Positions 27,530 to 35,928 of a stretch of 64,000 nucleotides of DNA are shown in pieces. The notes under the pieces are model-generated. The model saw only the letters and a list, made by a program, of their open reading frames with translations, ran no database searches and was not told the DNA's origin. Numbering within the stretch: the first letter of the stretch is position 1; each line of letters begins with the position of its first letter. The translations under genes and the position numbers were made by a program. The DNA comes from SHLQ01 sp964562985 (lineage in GTDB: Bacteria > Actinomycetota > Acidimicrobiia > Acidimicrobiales > SHLQ01), in assembly GCA_964562985.1 (NCBI GenBank), contig CAZLWE010000013.1:1-64000 (forward strand). The letters are read 5' to 3'.

Positions 27530-28831
27530 CTACCTGCGCCGAACGCGCAATTTCACCGGAGTGTTACCTAATTGGAATGATTCGCGCAGACTGCGTTCGA
27601 GGTACCGCAAATAGGTTCTCGGCAGCTCTTTGTTGGTGAAAAGCGTGAAGGTTGGCGGGTCGGTGGCTCCCTGGGTCGCATAGAGCACTCGGCCCCCTTC
27701 AGGGGCCGGTTGGGCGATCTGGGCCGCCCGAATGACCTGATTGACCTTGCGTGTCGGGATACGGGTCGCATATGCGGCGAGGGAGGCTTCCAGTGCGGGC
27801 CAGAGCTTCTGGACGCTCTTGCCGGTGAGCGCGCTCACGCGCAGCTTTGGTGATTCGCCGAGAAAGTGCAGTTTGCGCTCGACCGAGCGCATCGCGTCTT
27901 CGCGGCCTTCGGCGTCGAGGAGATCCCACTTGTTGAGCATCACGACGATCGGGCAACCTGCGGCGTCAACGCGTTCCGCGAGGCGTTGGTCTTGGGCGGT
28001 AACGCCAAGGGTGGCGTCGATGACGAGCAGCGCAACGTCGGACTTGTCGACCGCACGCAGAGCACGGACCAGCGAGTAGTACTCGGTCTCTTCGTCGACC
28101 TTCGCCTTGCGGCGCATACCTGCCGTGTCGATAAAGCGGAGCGGGCCATTCTCCGTTTCGATGACGGTGTCGATCGCATCGCGAGTAGTGCCAGCCATGT
28201 CGTGGACGACAGCGCGGTCTTCACCGATCAGGCGGTTGAACAGGGTCGATTTGCCGACGTTTGGCCGCCCGACGATCGAGATACCGAAGATTCGCTCTTC
28301 CTCTTCCTCGTCCTCGTCGACTTCGGGAATGGGCAGGATCGAGACGATTTCATCGAGCAGGTCGCCGGCTCCAACCCCGTGGAGGGCGCTGACAGGCCAG
28401 GGGTCTCCTAGTCCGAGGCCCATGAGGTCCCAGATGAGGTGTTCCTGTTTCTCGGAGTCGACCTTGTTCGCGACCAGGTAGGTGGGGCGATCGATGCGGC
28501 GCACCATGTCTGCGACCAATTGGTCATCCGCGGTCGTTCCTACGGCAGCGTCGGCCACCATGATGACCACGTCGGCCTCGGCCATGGCCCGTTCGCTTTG
28601 TTTGGAGACTTTGGCATCGAGTTCATCACCGTCTTCATCGGCCATCCAGCCACCGGTGTCGATCAGCGTGAATTCAATCCCCTGCCATTCCGCGACGACC
28701 TCCTTGCGGTCTCGGGTGACACCTGGGCGTTCCTCCACGATGGCTTCCTGACGTCCAAGAATCCGATTGACGAGCGTGGACTTCCCCACGTTGGGGCGCC
28801 CGACAATAGCGACGGTTGGGAGTTCGCTCAT
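27530..28831 (-). CDS. der: Ribosome biogenesis GTPase Der (EngA)
   Basis: A 433-residue double GTPase needed for 50S subunit assembly. Two GTPase domains are seen: GRPNVGKSTLVNRILG near residue 11 and GRPNVGKSTLFNRLIG near residue 195. Each has its own switch (DTGGW; DTAGMR) and NKxD motif (ANKVDSE; LNKWDLL). The C-terminal KH-like domain ends RVRRR. An acidic linker (DEDEEEEE) separates the two GTPase domains. In mycobacteria der follows cmk; here cmk is fused to aroA elsewhere, so that linkage is broken. The ATG overlaps the stop of the radical-SAM gene (ATGA). Confidence 0.97.
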   Translation of the reverse strand: MSELPTVAIVGRPNVGKSTLVNRILGRQEAIVEERPGVTRDRKEVVAEWQGIEFTLIDTGGWMADEDGDELDAKVSKQSERAMAEADVVIMVADAAVGTTADDQLVADMVRRIDRPTYLVANKVDSEKQEHLIWDLMGLGLGDPWPVSALHGVGAGDLLDEIVSILPIPEVDEDEEEEERIFGISIVGRPNVGKSTLFNRLIGEDRAVVHDMAGTTRDAIDTVIETENGPLRFIDTAGMRRKAKVDEETEYYSLVRALRAVDKSDVALLVIDATLGVTAQDQRLAERVDAAGCPIVVMLNKWDLLDAEGREDAMRSVERKLHFLGESPKLRVSALTGKSVQKLWPALEASLAAYATRIPTRKVNQVIRAAQIAQPAPEGGRVLYATQGATDPPTFTLFTNKELPRTYLRYLERSLRESFQLGNTPVKLRVRRR

Positions 28832-30237
28832 GAGCTTGCCCCCGCGGAGGAGGCGGCATCGAGGGCTTGGCGAAGCGCGATGCCGTCGGTTTCGATGATC
28901 TCGACGTGCCGAGGAAGATCGTCGGGGGTCAGGCCGTCGAGGAACATGCCTCGATTCAAACAGACATCGGGCAACAGGTAGCGGTGCCCGACCGGTTCGT
29001 TGGCCAGAACACGTTGAAGGTCCTCGCCTACCAATAGCCCCGCTACTCCAACCGTGCCACCGAAGAACAGGTTGTCGACGGTGATGATGCGAATGTCGTC
29101 ACGGGGGTGTTCGGCGATCAACGGGGCCAGAACCTCGGCGCCGAAGCTGCCGGTGAGGATGCCGACGGGCGCCGTCTTGCGTGGACGGAGGAGCACTTGG
29201 GTGCCGCCAGCCGGTGACGTGGTGCGGGGCGCCCGGTAGCCCTCGGCTGGTGCGGCGTCGACCCAGGAAAAGAAGCCGGCTTCGGTTCCGATGCCTTCAT
29301 CAACCTCGCCGCTAAATTCGGCCTCAAAAACCGCGGCCATGCCAATGCCGTCTTCGTACATGGGCGTGTCGCCGTAGCTCTCCCGTGGGGGAAACGGGCG
29401 GTCGGCCATGAGGTAATACTCGTCGGCCGCGTGCACCAGCGGACGGCCGAGTAATGCCTGGAACACGTCCTGCCAGCGCTCCACCGTGTCGACCACCGAT
29501 TGGGCCTCTTGGAGGGTGTGGGCCCGCATCCGGTCTTCGGTCGAGTACTTCGACACCCCGAGGGGTACCACGGCCACCGTTTCGAGCTCCCGATAGCGAT
29601 CGGCGATGTCGCAAAGGGTTTGATCGAGCACGTCGCCGTCGTTGATTCCGGGGCAGACCACCACTTGACCGTGGACTTCGATGCCCGCCGCGAGGAGTTC
29701 CGAGAGCCAACGCAATGACGACGCTCCCCTGCGGTTACGCAGCATCTCCTGACGGATACCGGCGTCGGTTGCGTGAATGCTCACGTTGATTGGCGAAAGC
29801 TTTTCGGTGATCACCCGTTCGAGGTCGGCCTCGGTGAAGCGAGTGAGCGTCGTGTAGTTGCCGTACAGAAACGACAGGCGATAGTCGTCGTCTTTGAGGT
29901 AGAGGCTCTTTCGCAGGTTCGGCGGCAGCTGGTAAATAAAACAGAACTCGCAGTGGTTATCGCAGGTTTGCACTTCGTCGAATAGGGCCGAGTGCACTTC
30001 GATGCCTAGCGGTTCGTCCGGGTTCTTCGCAATATCGATGTCGAGCGCCAGCCCGTTGCGGGTCACGACGAGGTCGATGTCGTTGGCATCAACAAGGGTC
30101 CGGTATTCGAGGATGTCGCGTGGTTGGACCCCTTCGATCGTGATGATCTCATCGCCGACCAATAAACCCGCACGCGCGGCAGGAGAGCCGGGTTCAACCG
30201 TCACGATTCTTGGGTAGGCGAGCTCCTGCACAGACAC
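28828..30237 (-). CDS. PDZ/radical SAM/DUF512 protein
   Basis: A 469-residue protein. The N-terminus is PDZ-like (PGSPAARAGLLVGDEIITIEG, residues 17-37). The radical SAM cluster motif is C92-x3-C96-x2-C99 (TCDNHCEFCF), followed by a TIM-barrel part and the C-terminal DUF512 domain, with VTVDNLFFGGTVGVAGLLVG near residue 380. Function is unknown; the family is frequently linked to der, as here (ATGA overlap), hinting at ribosome or translation work. The GTG start has TAGCCT 7 nt upstream. It is divergent from ispH. Confidence 0.93.
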   Translation of the reverse strand: MSVQELAYPRIVTVEPGSPAARAGLLVGDEIITIEGVQPRDILEYRTLVDANDIDLVVTRNGLALDIDIAKNPDEPLGIEVHSALFDEVQTCDNHCEFCFIYQLPPNLRKSLYLKDDDYRLSFLYGNYTTLTRFTEADLERVITEKLSPINVSIHATDAGIRQEMLRNRRGASSLRWLSELLAAGIEVHGQVVVCPGINDGDVLDQTLCDIADRYRELETVAVVPLGVSKYSTEDRMRAHTLQEAQSVVDTVERWQDVFQALLGRPLVHAADEYYLMADRPFPPRESYGDTPMYEDGIGMAAVFEAEFSGEVDEGIGTEAGFFSWVDAAPAEGYRAPRTTSPAGGTQVLLRPRKTAPVGILTGSFGAEVLAPLIAEHPRDDIRIITVDNLFFGGTVGVAGLLVGEDLQRVLANEPVGHRYLLPDVCLNRGMFLDGLTPDDLPRHVEIIETDGIALRQALDAASSAGASS

Positions 30238-30244
30238 CTCGTTA

Positions 30245-30250
30245 AGGCTA
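30245..30250 (-). promoter_or_regulatory. -10 hexamer TAGCCT of the DUF512/der operon
   Basis: TAGCCT read on the minus strand, 7 nt before the GTG at 30237. Confidence 0.45.
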
Positions 30251-30305
30251 GGCCTGATTGTTCAGCGTCCCTTTGGCTACGCCTCGCCTGTCCCTACAAC
30301 TGCAA

Positions 30306-30311
30306 TACACT
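30306..30311 (+). promoter_or_regulatory. -10 hexamer TACACT of ispH
   Basis: TACACT ends 7 nt before the ATG at 30319, with a C-run between and no ribosome site. Confidence 0.5.
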
Positions 30312-30318
30312 TGCCCCC

Positions 30319-31350
30319 ATGACCGTCGACAAGGTTCTGCTCGCCGCACCCCGAGGGTTCTGTGCCGGTGTGGAGATGGCAATCAAAGCGCTCGCTGCCA
30401 TGGTGCGAGCGTTCCCACCACCCGTGTACTGCTACCACGAGATCGTGCACAACCGGCTGGTGGTACAGCGCTTCGAAGACATGGGCGTGATCTTCGTCGA
30501 CGACATCGACGAGGTGCCAGAAGGCAAGCCGATCATGTTGTCCGCCCACGGTTCGGCCCCCGAGGTCGTTCGAGCTGCTACCGACAACGGCGGTTACATC
30601 GTCGATGCTGTGTGCCCGCTCGTCACCAAGGTGCACCACGAGGTGAAGGTCCGGGCCGGCAAGGGATACCAGATCGTCTACGTCGGCCACGAGGGCCACG
30701 AGGAAGCGGTGGGCACTATGGCGGTTGCCCCCGACGCCATCCATCGGGTTGAGTCGGTCGAAGAGGTCGATGCACTGCCCAACATCGAAGGCCCCACAGC
30801 GCTGCTCGCCCAAACCACCTTGAGCCACCGCGACTGGTCGGCTGTACAAGAGGCCGCTAAGGACCGGTGGCCGGACATGTGGACGCCCGGGCGCAGCGAT
30901 CTGTGCTTCGCTACCACCAACCGTCAGGGTGCGCTCGAGAAAATTGCGCCCAACTGCGATGCGGTTGTGGTGATCGGTTCCGCGAACTCTTCGAACACCA
31001 TGGCACTTGCACGCCTGGCATCGGAATTTGGCTGCGAGACGGTCTACCGGGTGAACACCGCCGATGAGTTGCCCCACGATCTCTCCGGCGTGGTCGGAGT
31101 CACGGCGGGCGCATCGGCAAGCGAGGAGCTCGTCGAGTCGGTAATCAACCGCTTGAACCCATCGAGTGGCGTCTCCGAGGTGAAGATCACCGAGGAGGAC
31201 GAGTACTTCCCTCCCCCACGCAACCTCCGAGAACTTCTCAGTGCAATCGATGCCGCAGCGGCGGTGAGCCTCGGGGCCCAGCGTTCAGCTGCCCCGCCAT
31301 CAGAGGACCGCCAGCTGGGCGCTAGTGAAGTGTTGCGCCTGTTGGGTTAG
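30319..31350 (+). CDS. ispH: 4-hydroxy-3-methylbut-2-enyl diphosphate reductase
   Basis: A 343-residue iron-sulfur enzyme making IPP and DMAPP in the last step of the non-mevalonate isoprenoid pathway. The three cluster cysteines are C15 (APRGFCAG), C99 (DAVCPLVTKVHHE) and C196 (DLCFATTNRQ). Substrate-binding motifs YCYHEIVHN, LSAHGSAPEV and VGHEGHEE are present. The start at 30319 is supported by TACACT 7 nt upstream. A Pro/Ala-rich extension of about 30 residues follows the core. It stands alone, divergent from the DUF512/der operon. Confidence 0.96.
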   Translation: MTVDKVLLAAPRGFCAGVEMAIKALAAMVRAFPPPVYCYHEIVHNRLVVQRFEDMGVIFVDDIDEVPEGKPIMLSAHGSAPEVVRAATDNGGYIVDAVCPLVTKVHHEVKVRAGKGYQIVYVGHEGHEEAVGTMAVAPDAIHRVESVEEVDALPNIEGPTALLAQTTLSHRDWSAVQEAAKDRWPDMWTPGRSDLCFATTNRQGALEKIAPNCDAVVVIGSANSSNTMALARLASEFGCETVYRVNTADELPHDLSGVVGVTAGASASEELVESVINRLNPSSGVSEVKITEEDEYFPPPRNLRELLSAIDAAAAVSLGAQRSAAPPSEDRQLGASEVLRLLG

Positions 31351-31471
31351 GCGGGGTCGCCGTACTCCTGAGCAGCCGCCGTGCAGAATTCCTGCGGCGT
31401 ACCGACAGGTCGTCAAGAATGGGAGCCGTTAGACCGAAGAACACTCAGCAAACCTAAGAAAGCGGGACACA

Positions 31472-31516
31472 ATGGCTATTCGATCCAGACTCCTCGGCCA
31501 GGTCATGGGCAGGTAG
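31472..31516 (+). pseudogene. Possible truncated gene start or short peptide (14 codons)
   Basis: In the 192-nt gap after ispH, an ATG at 31472 opens 14 codons, MAIRSRLLGQVMGR, before a TAG. The basic/hydrophobic pattern looks like the N-terminus of a larger protein rather than a complete peptide. No continuation in another frame is evident. It could be a gene remnant or a chance ORF. The rest of 31351-31542 shows no other feature except the TAATCT box at 31531. Confidence 0.2.
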
Positions 31517-31530
31517 CCAACAACACGGGT

Positions 31531-31536
31531 TAATCT
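31531..31536 (+). promoter_or_regulatory. -10 hexamer TAATCT of the lipoprotein gene
   Basis: TAATCT ends 6 nt before the ATG at 31543. Confidence 0.45.
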
Positions 31537-31542
31537 ACGGAC

Positions 31543-31917
31543 ATGTTCGCAACGTGGCGAAGTGTGGCGCTCTTGGGGCTACTGGCAACGGGATGCTCAA
31601 GCGCACCTTTGGACTTGGCGGAGTTCCCACCAGATGGGGTGCTCGATTGCACCGACGACAGTTCGTGGGTCATCAACGGTTCGCCCGATCCGAATGCGAC
31701 CGGCTTCGCTACTGACGAGGCAGCGTTCGGCGAGACACTCGCCATGCACCGTGCCGTCAACGACGACCTCCGAGGCCCAGAGATCATTCGACCTGGATTG
31801 GCCTCCTTCGTCAACAGCGAGAACCGCGAAGTAGTTGTCGTCATTGCGAGCGAGGTTTCACCGGGCAACTGGTTCACCACAAGCGAAAGCGGGTGCAGCG
31901 GTTACGACCGCTTGTGA
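31543..31917 (+). CDS. Small hypothetical lipoprotein (124 aa)
   Basis: A 124-residue exported lipoprotein: MFATWRSVALLGLLATGC is a short signal with an LATGC lipobox. The mature part is acidic with two more Cys (LDCTDD, SGCSGYDRL), likely a disulfide. No family recognised. TAATCT lies 6 nt before the ATG, fitting the leaderless pattern. The last 16 bp overlap the convergent HNH gene. Confidence 0.68.
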   Translation: MFATWRSVALLGLLATGCSSAPLDLAEFPPDGVLDCTDDSSWVINGSPDPNATGFATDEAAFGETLAMHRAVNDDLRGPEIIRPGLASFVNSENREVVVVIASEVSPGNWFTTSESGCSGYDRL

Positions 31918-33176
31918 CCCTTCGGCCACTGGAGTTCGTAGTCGCCGTCGATGCGTTGGCGTAGTTGTGGGCCCGTGTTCTTGTGTTTGTTGTCCGGGCC
32001 GCAGAGCATGTCGAGGTTGGCCAGGCAGGTTTCACCGTCATCGGCTTTGGGTTGACGGTGATCGGCGTGGAGCCAGGTGTGGTGAGCGTCGCATCCGACG
32101 GTTGAACATTTCCCTCGCGCTTCTACGAGTTTGATGTAGCGCATCCAGTCCGGGAAGGCCCTCGTTTCATAAGACGCATCTAACGTCACGTTCTTTGCCC
32201 CGAGGACCTGTCTTCGCAGGTTGGCTTGCATCGCCAATACCAACGCATATTTCGGATGAATCGGGGTGCCGTCGATGAGTTCGCAGCGGCCGTCGACACT
32301 GTTGGGGTCGAGGACCGACAGGAAATCTCGATCGACAGGGTCTTTGTCGAGTTGCCCGATGGCATGCATCAGAACCTTCAACGACATGACCACATGGATC
32401 AACGGTTTGGCGGAGGTTTCGTTGCGGCCCGCGCCTCGCTGTACGAGGTTGGCGAGCGCTTGAGCTCGTCGTTGCGGAACCGTGCGAGGGAAGCCGCATT
32501 CGTTGTCTTCGTTAAACAACGCAGACTCTTCGCTCCCCAGGTTCTGTTTCAGGATTTCGCCGGTCACCGGATCGAGGTTGAACGAGCCCGATACCCGGCC
32601 ATCGGCGTGGGTGCGCAACGACATCGTGTTATCGACATCGTGGTCTTCAGGCTCCGGTCCGTCCTGGTCGTTGACTTGGAGCCATTGGGCAAACAACGTC
32701 TTGAACTCGGCCCATTCGAAGTCTCTAGCCCATTCGATAAACAGGTGCTGGTCGCGAATCATGGCGCAATGCACACGAATGTTGTCGCCAGATTGCAGCT
32801 TCAACACATGATCACGCGATACACGGCCGTCGAGCACAGCGTTTTCTAGCAGCGGCAGTTCTCGAAGGAACCGACCGATACGCAGATCGGCACGAACCGT
32901 TTCTGGTTTGGCCCGTGTATGCGCCCCCATGACTTGGGCCATGGTGCGCTGACGAGAATCGACAGGCACTCCTGCTACGTCGGCCTCAGCAATGGTGACC
33001 GCCAGCAACGCGTCGAGGCCTTGCCGGAATGTTTGCAACGTCACCGCTCGATGCCGCAACTCATCGCGACACATCGACGCAACCGGCTCACAGGCCAGGT
33101 CTTTCAGAGCGAACCCGAGCAGATCAAGGGGGTGAAGCTCATACTCTGGCGCTTCGCTGACCTCCACCCAATCCAT
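31902..33176 (-). CDS. DUF222/HNH endonuclease domain protein (13E12 type)
   Basis: A 424-residue member of the actinobacterial DUF222-HNH (13E12 repeat) family. The DUF222 region covers roughly residues 40-320, with VSRDHVLKLQSG and the GRVSGSFNLDPVTGEI block typical of it. The C-terminal HNH nuclease shows CSTVGCDAHHTWLHADHRQP, then LANLDMLCGPDNKHKN, giving the His/Asn/His set plus zinc-binding Cys. Some mycobacterial 13E12 members are LexA-controlled. Here a perfect GAACATATGTTC box lies directly upstream of a TAGAAT -10 hexamer. Role may be DNA-damage-linked or mobile; no terminal repeats were seen. Confidence 0.9.
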   Translation of the reverse strand: MDWVEVSEAPEYELHPLDLLGFALKDLACEPVASMCRDELRHRAVTLQTFRQGLDALLAVTIAEADVAGVPVDSRQRTMAQVMGAHTRAKPETVRADLRIGRFLRELPLLENAVLDGRVSRDHVLKLQSGDNIRVHCAMIRDQHLFIEWARDFEWAEFKTLFAQWLQVNDQDGPEPEDHDVDNTMSLRTHADGRVSGSFNLDPVTGEILKQNLGSEESALFNEDNECGFPRTVPQRRAQALANLVQRGAGRNETSAKPLIHVVMSLKVLMHAIGQLDKDPVDRDFLSVLDPNSVDGRCELIDGTPIHPKYALVLAMQANLRRQVLGAKNVTLDASYETRAFPDWMRYIKLVEARGKCSTVGCDAHHTWLHADHRQPKADDGETCLANLDMLCGPDNKHKNTGPQLRQRIDGDYELQWPKGHKRS

Positions 33177-33182
33177 ACGACC

Positions 33183-33188
33183 ATTCTA
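33183..33188 (-). promoter_or_regulatory. -10 hexamer TAGAAT of the DUF222-HNH gene
   Basis: TAGAAT read on the minus strand ends 6 nt before the ATG at 33176. It lies 2 nt from the LexA-like box. Confidence 0.55.
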
Positions 33189-33190
33189 TA

Positions 33191-33202
33191 GAACATATGT
33201 TC
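33191..33202 (-). promoter_or_regulatory. SOS (LexA-type) box GAACATATGTTC
   Basis: A perfect 12-bp palindrome matching the Gram-positive/actinobacterial LexA consensus GAAC-N4-GTTC. It lies just upstream of the -10 hexamer of the DUF222-HNH gene, where a bound repressor would block RNA polymerase. The surrounding 20 bp are AT-rich. Confidence 0.72.
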
Positions 33203-33289
33203 GTTTTGCAACTCGGCGAGGCACACTTTCAACGTCGTCAACACGCGGAGCAAGCGAGGCCGCGGTACCAGGATTCACAGCCCCTCACG

Positions 33290-33295
33290 TACAAT
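33290..33295 (+). promoter_or_regulatory. -10 hexamer TACAAT before the frameshifted gene
   Basis: TACAAT ends 7 nt before the ATG at 33303, supporting that ATG as the original start. Confidence 0.5.
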
Positions 33296-33302
33296 CTCGA
33301 CT

Positions 33303-33806
33303 ATGACTCGTAGGCGATGGTTGCTGCTGTTGCTGTGCTAGTGCTTGTCATCGGAGCAGTCTGGTTGGCTCGACTCGGCTGGCGAGGCGGCACCGACGGG
33401 CCGGTGATTACCTCTCCTCGAGGATTCTTTAGCGGCGGCGGCCAGGCCGCACTCATCAGCGGTGGAAATTTTCATCGAGGACGGCTGCACATTCCTAACG
33501 AGTGACGGTGGGACGTCCCGTACGGCTGTGGTGTTCCCTGCTGGCACTCGCTGGTCCGAAAGCGACCAGACAATCCGAATCGGTGGCGAGTCGGTAGCTG
33601 TAGGGGGCACCATCCAAGGTGCTGGCGGATTCAGCGGCGGCGAAGCATTGCGAATCAACGCGGGCGATGCCGCATTCGACGCGGTAAGCCGCTGCCTCGA
33701 GCAAGCTGGAGATGCGCCCGACGGTGAGCCGGCCGCGGCAGCCGTGTTCAATCAGGCGATCTTTCCCTTCGGTGGCTCAGAGGTCACGATCACCGAGCCG
33801 GGCTGA
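33303..33806 (+). pseudogene. Frameshifted small exported protein gene
   Basis: Three reading-frame pieces look like one protein of about 165 residues. The ATG at 33303 gives MTRRRWLLLLLC then a stop. The hydrophobic and extracytoplasmic part continues in another frame (VLVIGAVWLARLGW, then SPRGFFSGGGQAALISG). From about 33461 the first frame takes over again (EIFIEDGCTFLTSDGG through FPFGGSEVTITEPG). Joined, these give a basic start, a membrane helix and a soluble domain with two Cys. One shift lies near 33325-33340 and the second near 33455-33462. This may be real decay, two sequencing indels, or two separate ORFs. Confidence 0.6.
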
Positions 33807-33847
33807 CGGTTAGTTGTCGAGGAGCCTGCTGTGCCGGTCGTTGGTAT

Positions 33848-34561
33848 TCACTCGACGATTTCATTCACCGAGGAGCGACGCCAGACGAACTTAGCGTCGG
33901 TCATGAGCAGCGTCTCCGCGGGTTCAGCAGTCGTGAATCCGTTGAGGTAGTCAGATTCCAGCGACGTGAGCTCCACCACGTGTGCCAGTGGGCTCGCTGG
34001 GCATAGCTCGGCGTATTCGATAGAGCCAGCTCGGTGACCGGGTGAGATACCAAGTTCAGTTCCGATCACGATTTCGGCCACCTCGGAGGTCGCCACCCGT
34101 GCGGTTGCGCGGTCTGCGGTCGCGCTGATGTTGAACCCCTCGCCACCCTGAATCGACCAGGACACGAAGGCTTCGTCGCACACCGCGTCAATCTCCGCCC
34201 GGTGGTGGACACCCGGGAGTAGCCGGCCACCGGCCATGACCGGCAGCAAGCCATCGCTATGGCGACTCGGAACATAGACCGCGCGCTCAGCGCAACCATC
34301 GCGAGAGACGACCTCCGCCGAGATCCGATGCGCTGCGGCACGCTGTGACAGTCCGACTTTCGAGGGCATTGGCCATGGACGAGCCGAGTTGATCTCCAAC
34401 AGGCAGCAACCGACCACTACCCCGCCAGTGGAAGACACGTGTGGGCGAAGTCCATCCGGTAGACGAGATGCAGCCTCCGCGGGGTCGACCAGCTGGTTGA
34501 TGAGCAACCGATGTCGAATCACTCCAATCAGGTCGCCGGGGCCAGCACTTTGTACTTCCAT
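33848..34561 (-). CDS. DUF2071-like uncharacterised protein (237 aa)
   Basis: A 237-residue protein resembling the YqjF/DUF2071 (acetoacetate-decarboxylase-like) group. Support comes from RHRLLINQLVDPAEAASRLPDGLRPH, the VPSRHSDGLL segment and the strand VSWSIQGGEGFNISATA. No catalytic Lys could be pointed out with confidence. TATGAT lies 6 nt before the ATG. It is divergent from the HEAT-like gene. Family assignment is tentative. Confidence 0.65.
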   Translation of the reverse strand: MEVQSAGPGDLIGVIRHRLLINQLVDPAEAASRLPDGLRPHVSSTGGVVVGCCLLEINSARPWPMPSKVGLSQRAAAHRISAEVVSRDGCAERAVYVPSRHSDGLLPVMAGGRLLPGVHHRAEIDAVCDEAFVSWSIQGGEGFNISATADRATARVATSEVAEIVIGTELGISPGHRAGSIEYAELCPASPLAHVVELTSLESDYLNGFTTAEPAETLLMTDAKFVWRRSSVNEIVE

Positions 34562-34567
34562 GATTCA

Positions 34568-34573
34568 ATCATA
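34568..34573 (-). promoter_or_regulatory. -10 hexamer TATGAT of the DUF2071-like gene
   Basis: TATGAT read on the minus strand, 6 nt before the ATG at 34561. Confidence 0.5.
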
Positions 34574-34643
34574 ACAATAATTAAGCACTCGCTCAACTTT
34601 CCTTCTTGACCGCGCCGACCAGACTGCCCTAGACCAAAAGTGC

Positions 34644-35171
34644 ATGGAAGCCTTTGTCGACATGTTGCGCGGCGATACCAACTCTCTTGGACGCACCGAG
34701 GAAGTCACCGCGATCGTCATCGCCAACCCAACACGAGCCGCCGAGGTGTACGACTGCTTCTTTCAAGACGATGAATGGGTCCGCCTTCGTGCAGCGAGCA
34801 CGTCGAAACGGCTCTGGCGCCACGACATCGACCTCTTTGCGCCATTCATCCAAGGCTGGATCGAGGACGTGTCCGCCATCGATCAGCCGTCAACACAATG
34901 GACGTTCGCCCAGATGTGCGAAGAATGCGATCATGCCCTCTCCGATGAGCAACGCAAACGAGCCATCGAAATCATCAGCGACTATCTAGCGGAAAAAGAC
35001 GACTGGATCGTCCTCAACTCGTCGATGTCGACCCTCGCCTCGTGGGCGAAGACCAGACCTGACCTCGCGGTGGCCATCACACCGCATCTCAAACGCCGAC
35101 AACACGATGACCGCAAGTCCGTCGCAAAGCGAGCAACCAAGGCCCTCGGGCAACTGGAACCCTCGTCCTAG
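34644..35171 (+). CDS. HEAT-repeat-like alpha-helical protein (175 aa)
   Basis: A 175-residue, all-alpha protein with HEAT-like helical pairs: EWVRLRAASTSKRLWRHD, DEQRKRAIEIISDYL and DDRKSVAKRATKALGQL each look like a repeat helix with the typical Arg/Lys-Ala pattern. Such proteins bind other proteins or DNA (some relate to DNA alkylation repair), but no catalytic residue is evident. The start at 34644 is set by the ATG after TAGACC, a weak -10. Function unknown. Confidence 0.65.
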   Translation: MEAFVDMLRGDTNSLGRTEEVTAIVIANPTRAAEVYDCFFQDDEWVRLRAASTSKRLWRHDIDLFAPFIQGWIEDVSAIDQPSTQWTFAQMCEECDHALSDEQRKRAIEIISDYLAEKDDWIVLNSSMSTLASWAKTRPDLAVAITPHLKRRQHDDRKSVAKRATKALGQLEPSS

Positions 35172-35199
35172 CCGATGGCGGGAAACGCCGTCGCCGTCG

Positions 35200-35928
35200 T
35201 CACCGCCCTCGCGACCTAGGCGGGCCGTCTCCCCGGAGCTCCTTCGCTTCGTCAAAGAGTTCTTGGAGGCGTTGTCGCAGCAACTCGGTGTGGGCCTTGA
35301 CCGCACTTCGTGGGACCCGGCCCTTGTCGTTCTGCTCGGGTGGGGCGAGTGGCTCGCCAATGACGAACACCAACTTCACGGGGTAGATGAACTTCTTGCC
35401 TTTGGGCATCGCCTCAGCGGTCTCTGCAATGCCCACCGGCACGATCGGAACCTGCGCTCGCCCGGCCACGAAGCTCGGACCCGAATGCATGTTCTCGGCC
35501 TGCACGATTGGGCCGGTTCGACGTGTCCCTTCGGGGAACATCACCAGCGTCTCACCACGGGCCAAAATGCCCTCGGCGGCTGCCATCGCCGAACGATCGG
35601 CAGTCTCACGCTCAACCGGGAATCCACCCATCATCGTCAGGAACCAGCTGGAGAAGGCGTTTACCTTCCACAGAGACTCCTTGCCCATGAAACGGATCTG
35701 CTCCCTACGGATCAAGGTAACCAGCGGGGTGTCGAGGTTCGACCGATGGACCGGGCTCAAGATGAACGCGTGATCTTCAGGCAGGTTCTCCCGACCATGC
35801 ACCTCGTAGCGGAACCAAAGCTTCGCTGCGCCCGAGAGCGCGGCTTTGCAAACGTCCCACGCCAACCGGTCACGCCGGCGAAGCGTGCCGCCGTATCGAT
35901 CGATCGTGTACTGGGTCGAGGCGGTCAC
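35200..35928 (-). CDS. plsC: 1-acyl-sn-glycerol-3-phosphate acyltransferase (PlsC family)
   Basis: A 242-residue membrane-associated acyltransferase making phosphatidic acid. The four PlsC motifs are present: SPVHRSNLDTP (catalytic His-x4-Asp), MGGFPVERE, MFPEGTRR and VPIVPVGI. The GTG at 35928 is used because GTGA overlaps the stop of the aroA-cmk gene; a longer reading would run antisense-like through cmk. It is the last gene of the scpA-to-plsC operon, an order resembling the cmk-plsC neighbourhood in other bacteria. The last residues are Arg/Pro-rich. Confidence 0.92.
   Translation of the reverse strand: MTASTQYTIDRYGGTLRRRDRLAWDVCKAALSGAAKLWFRYEVHGRENLPEDHAFILSPVHRSNLDTPLVTLIRREQIRFMGKESLWKVNAFSSWFLTMMGGFPVERETADRSAMAAAEGILARGETLVMFPEGTRRTGPIVQAENMHSGPSFVAGRAQVPIVPVGIAETAEAMPKGKKFIYPVKLVFVIGEPLAPPEQNDKGRVPRSAVKAHTELLRQRLQELFDEAKELRGDGPPRSRGR

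Noticed and set aside
33317..33505. Independent 62-aa membrane protein
   Set aside because: It lacks basic residues before the helix, while the ATG at 33303 has a well-placed TACAAT box; the piece fits better as the middle of a frameshifted gene.
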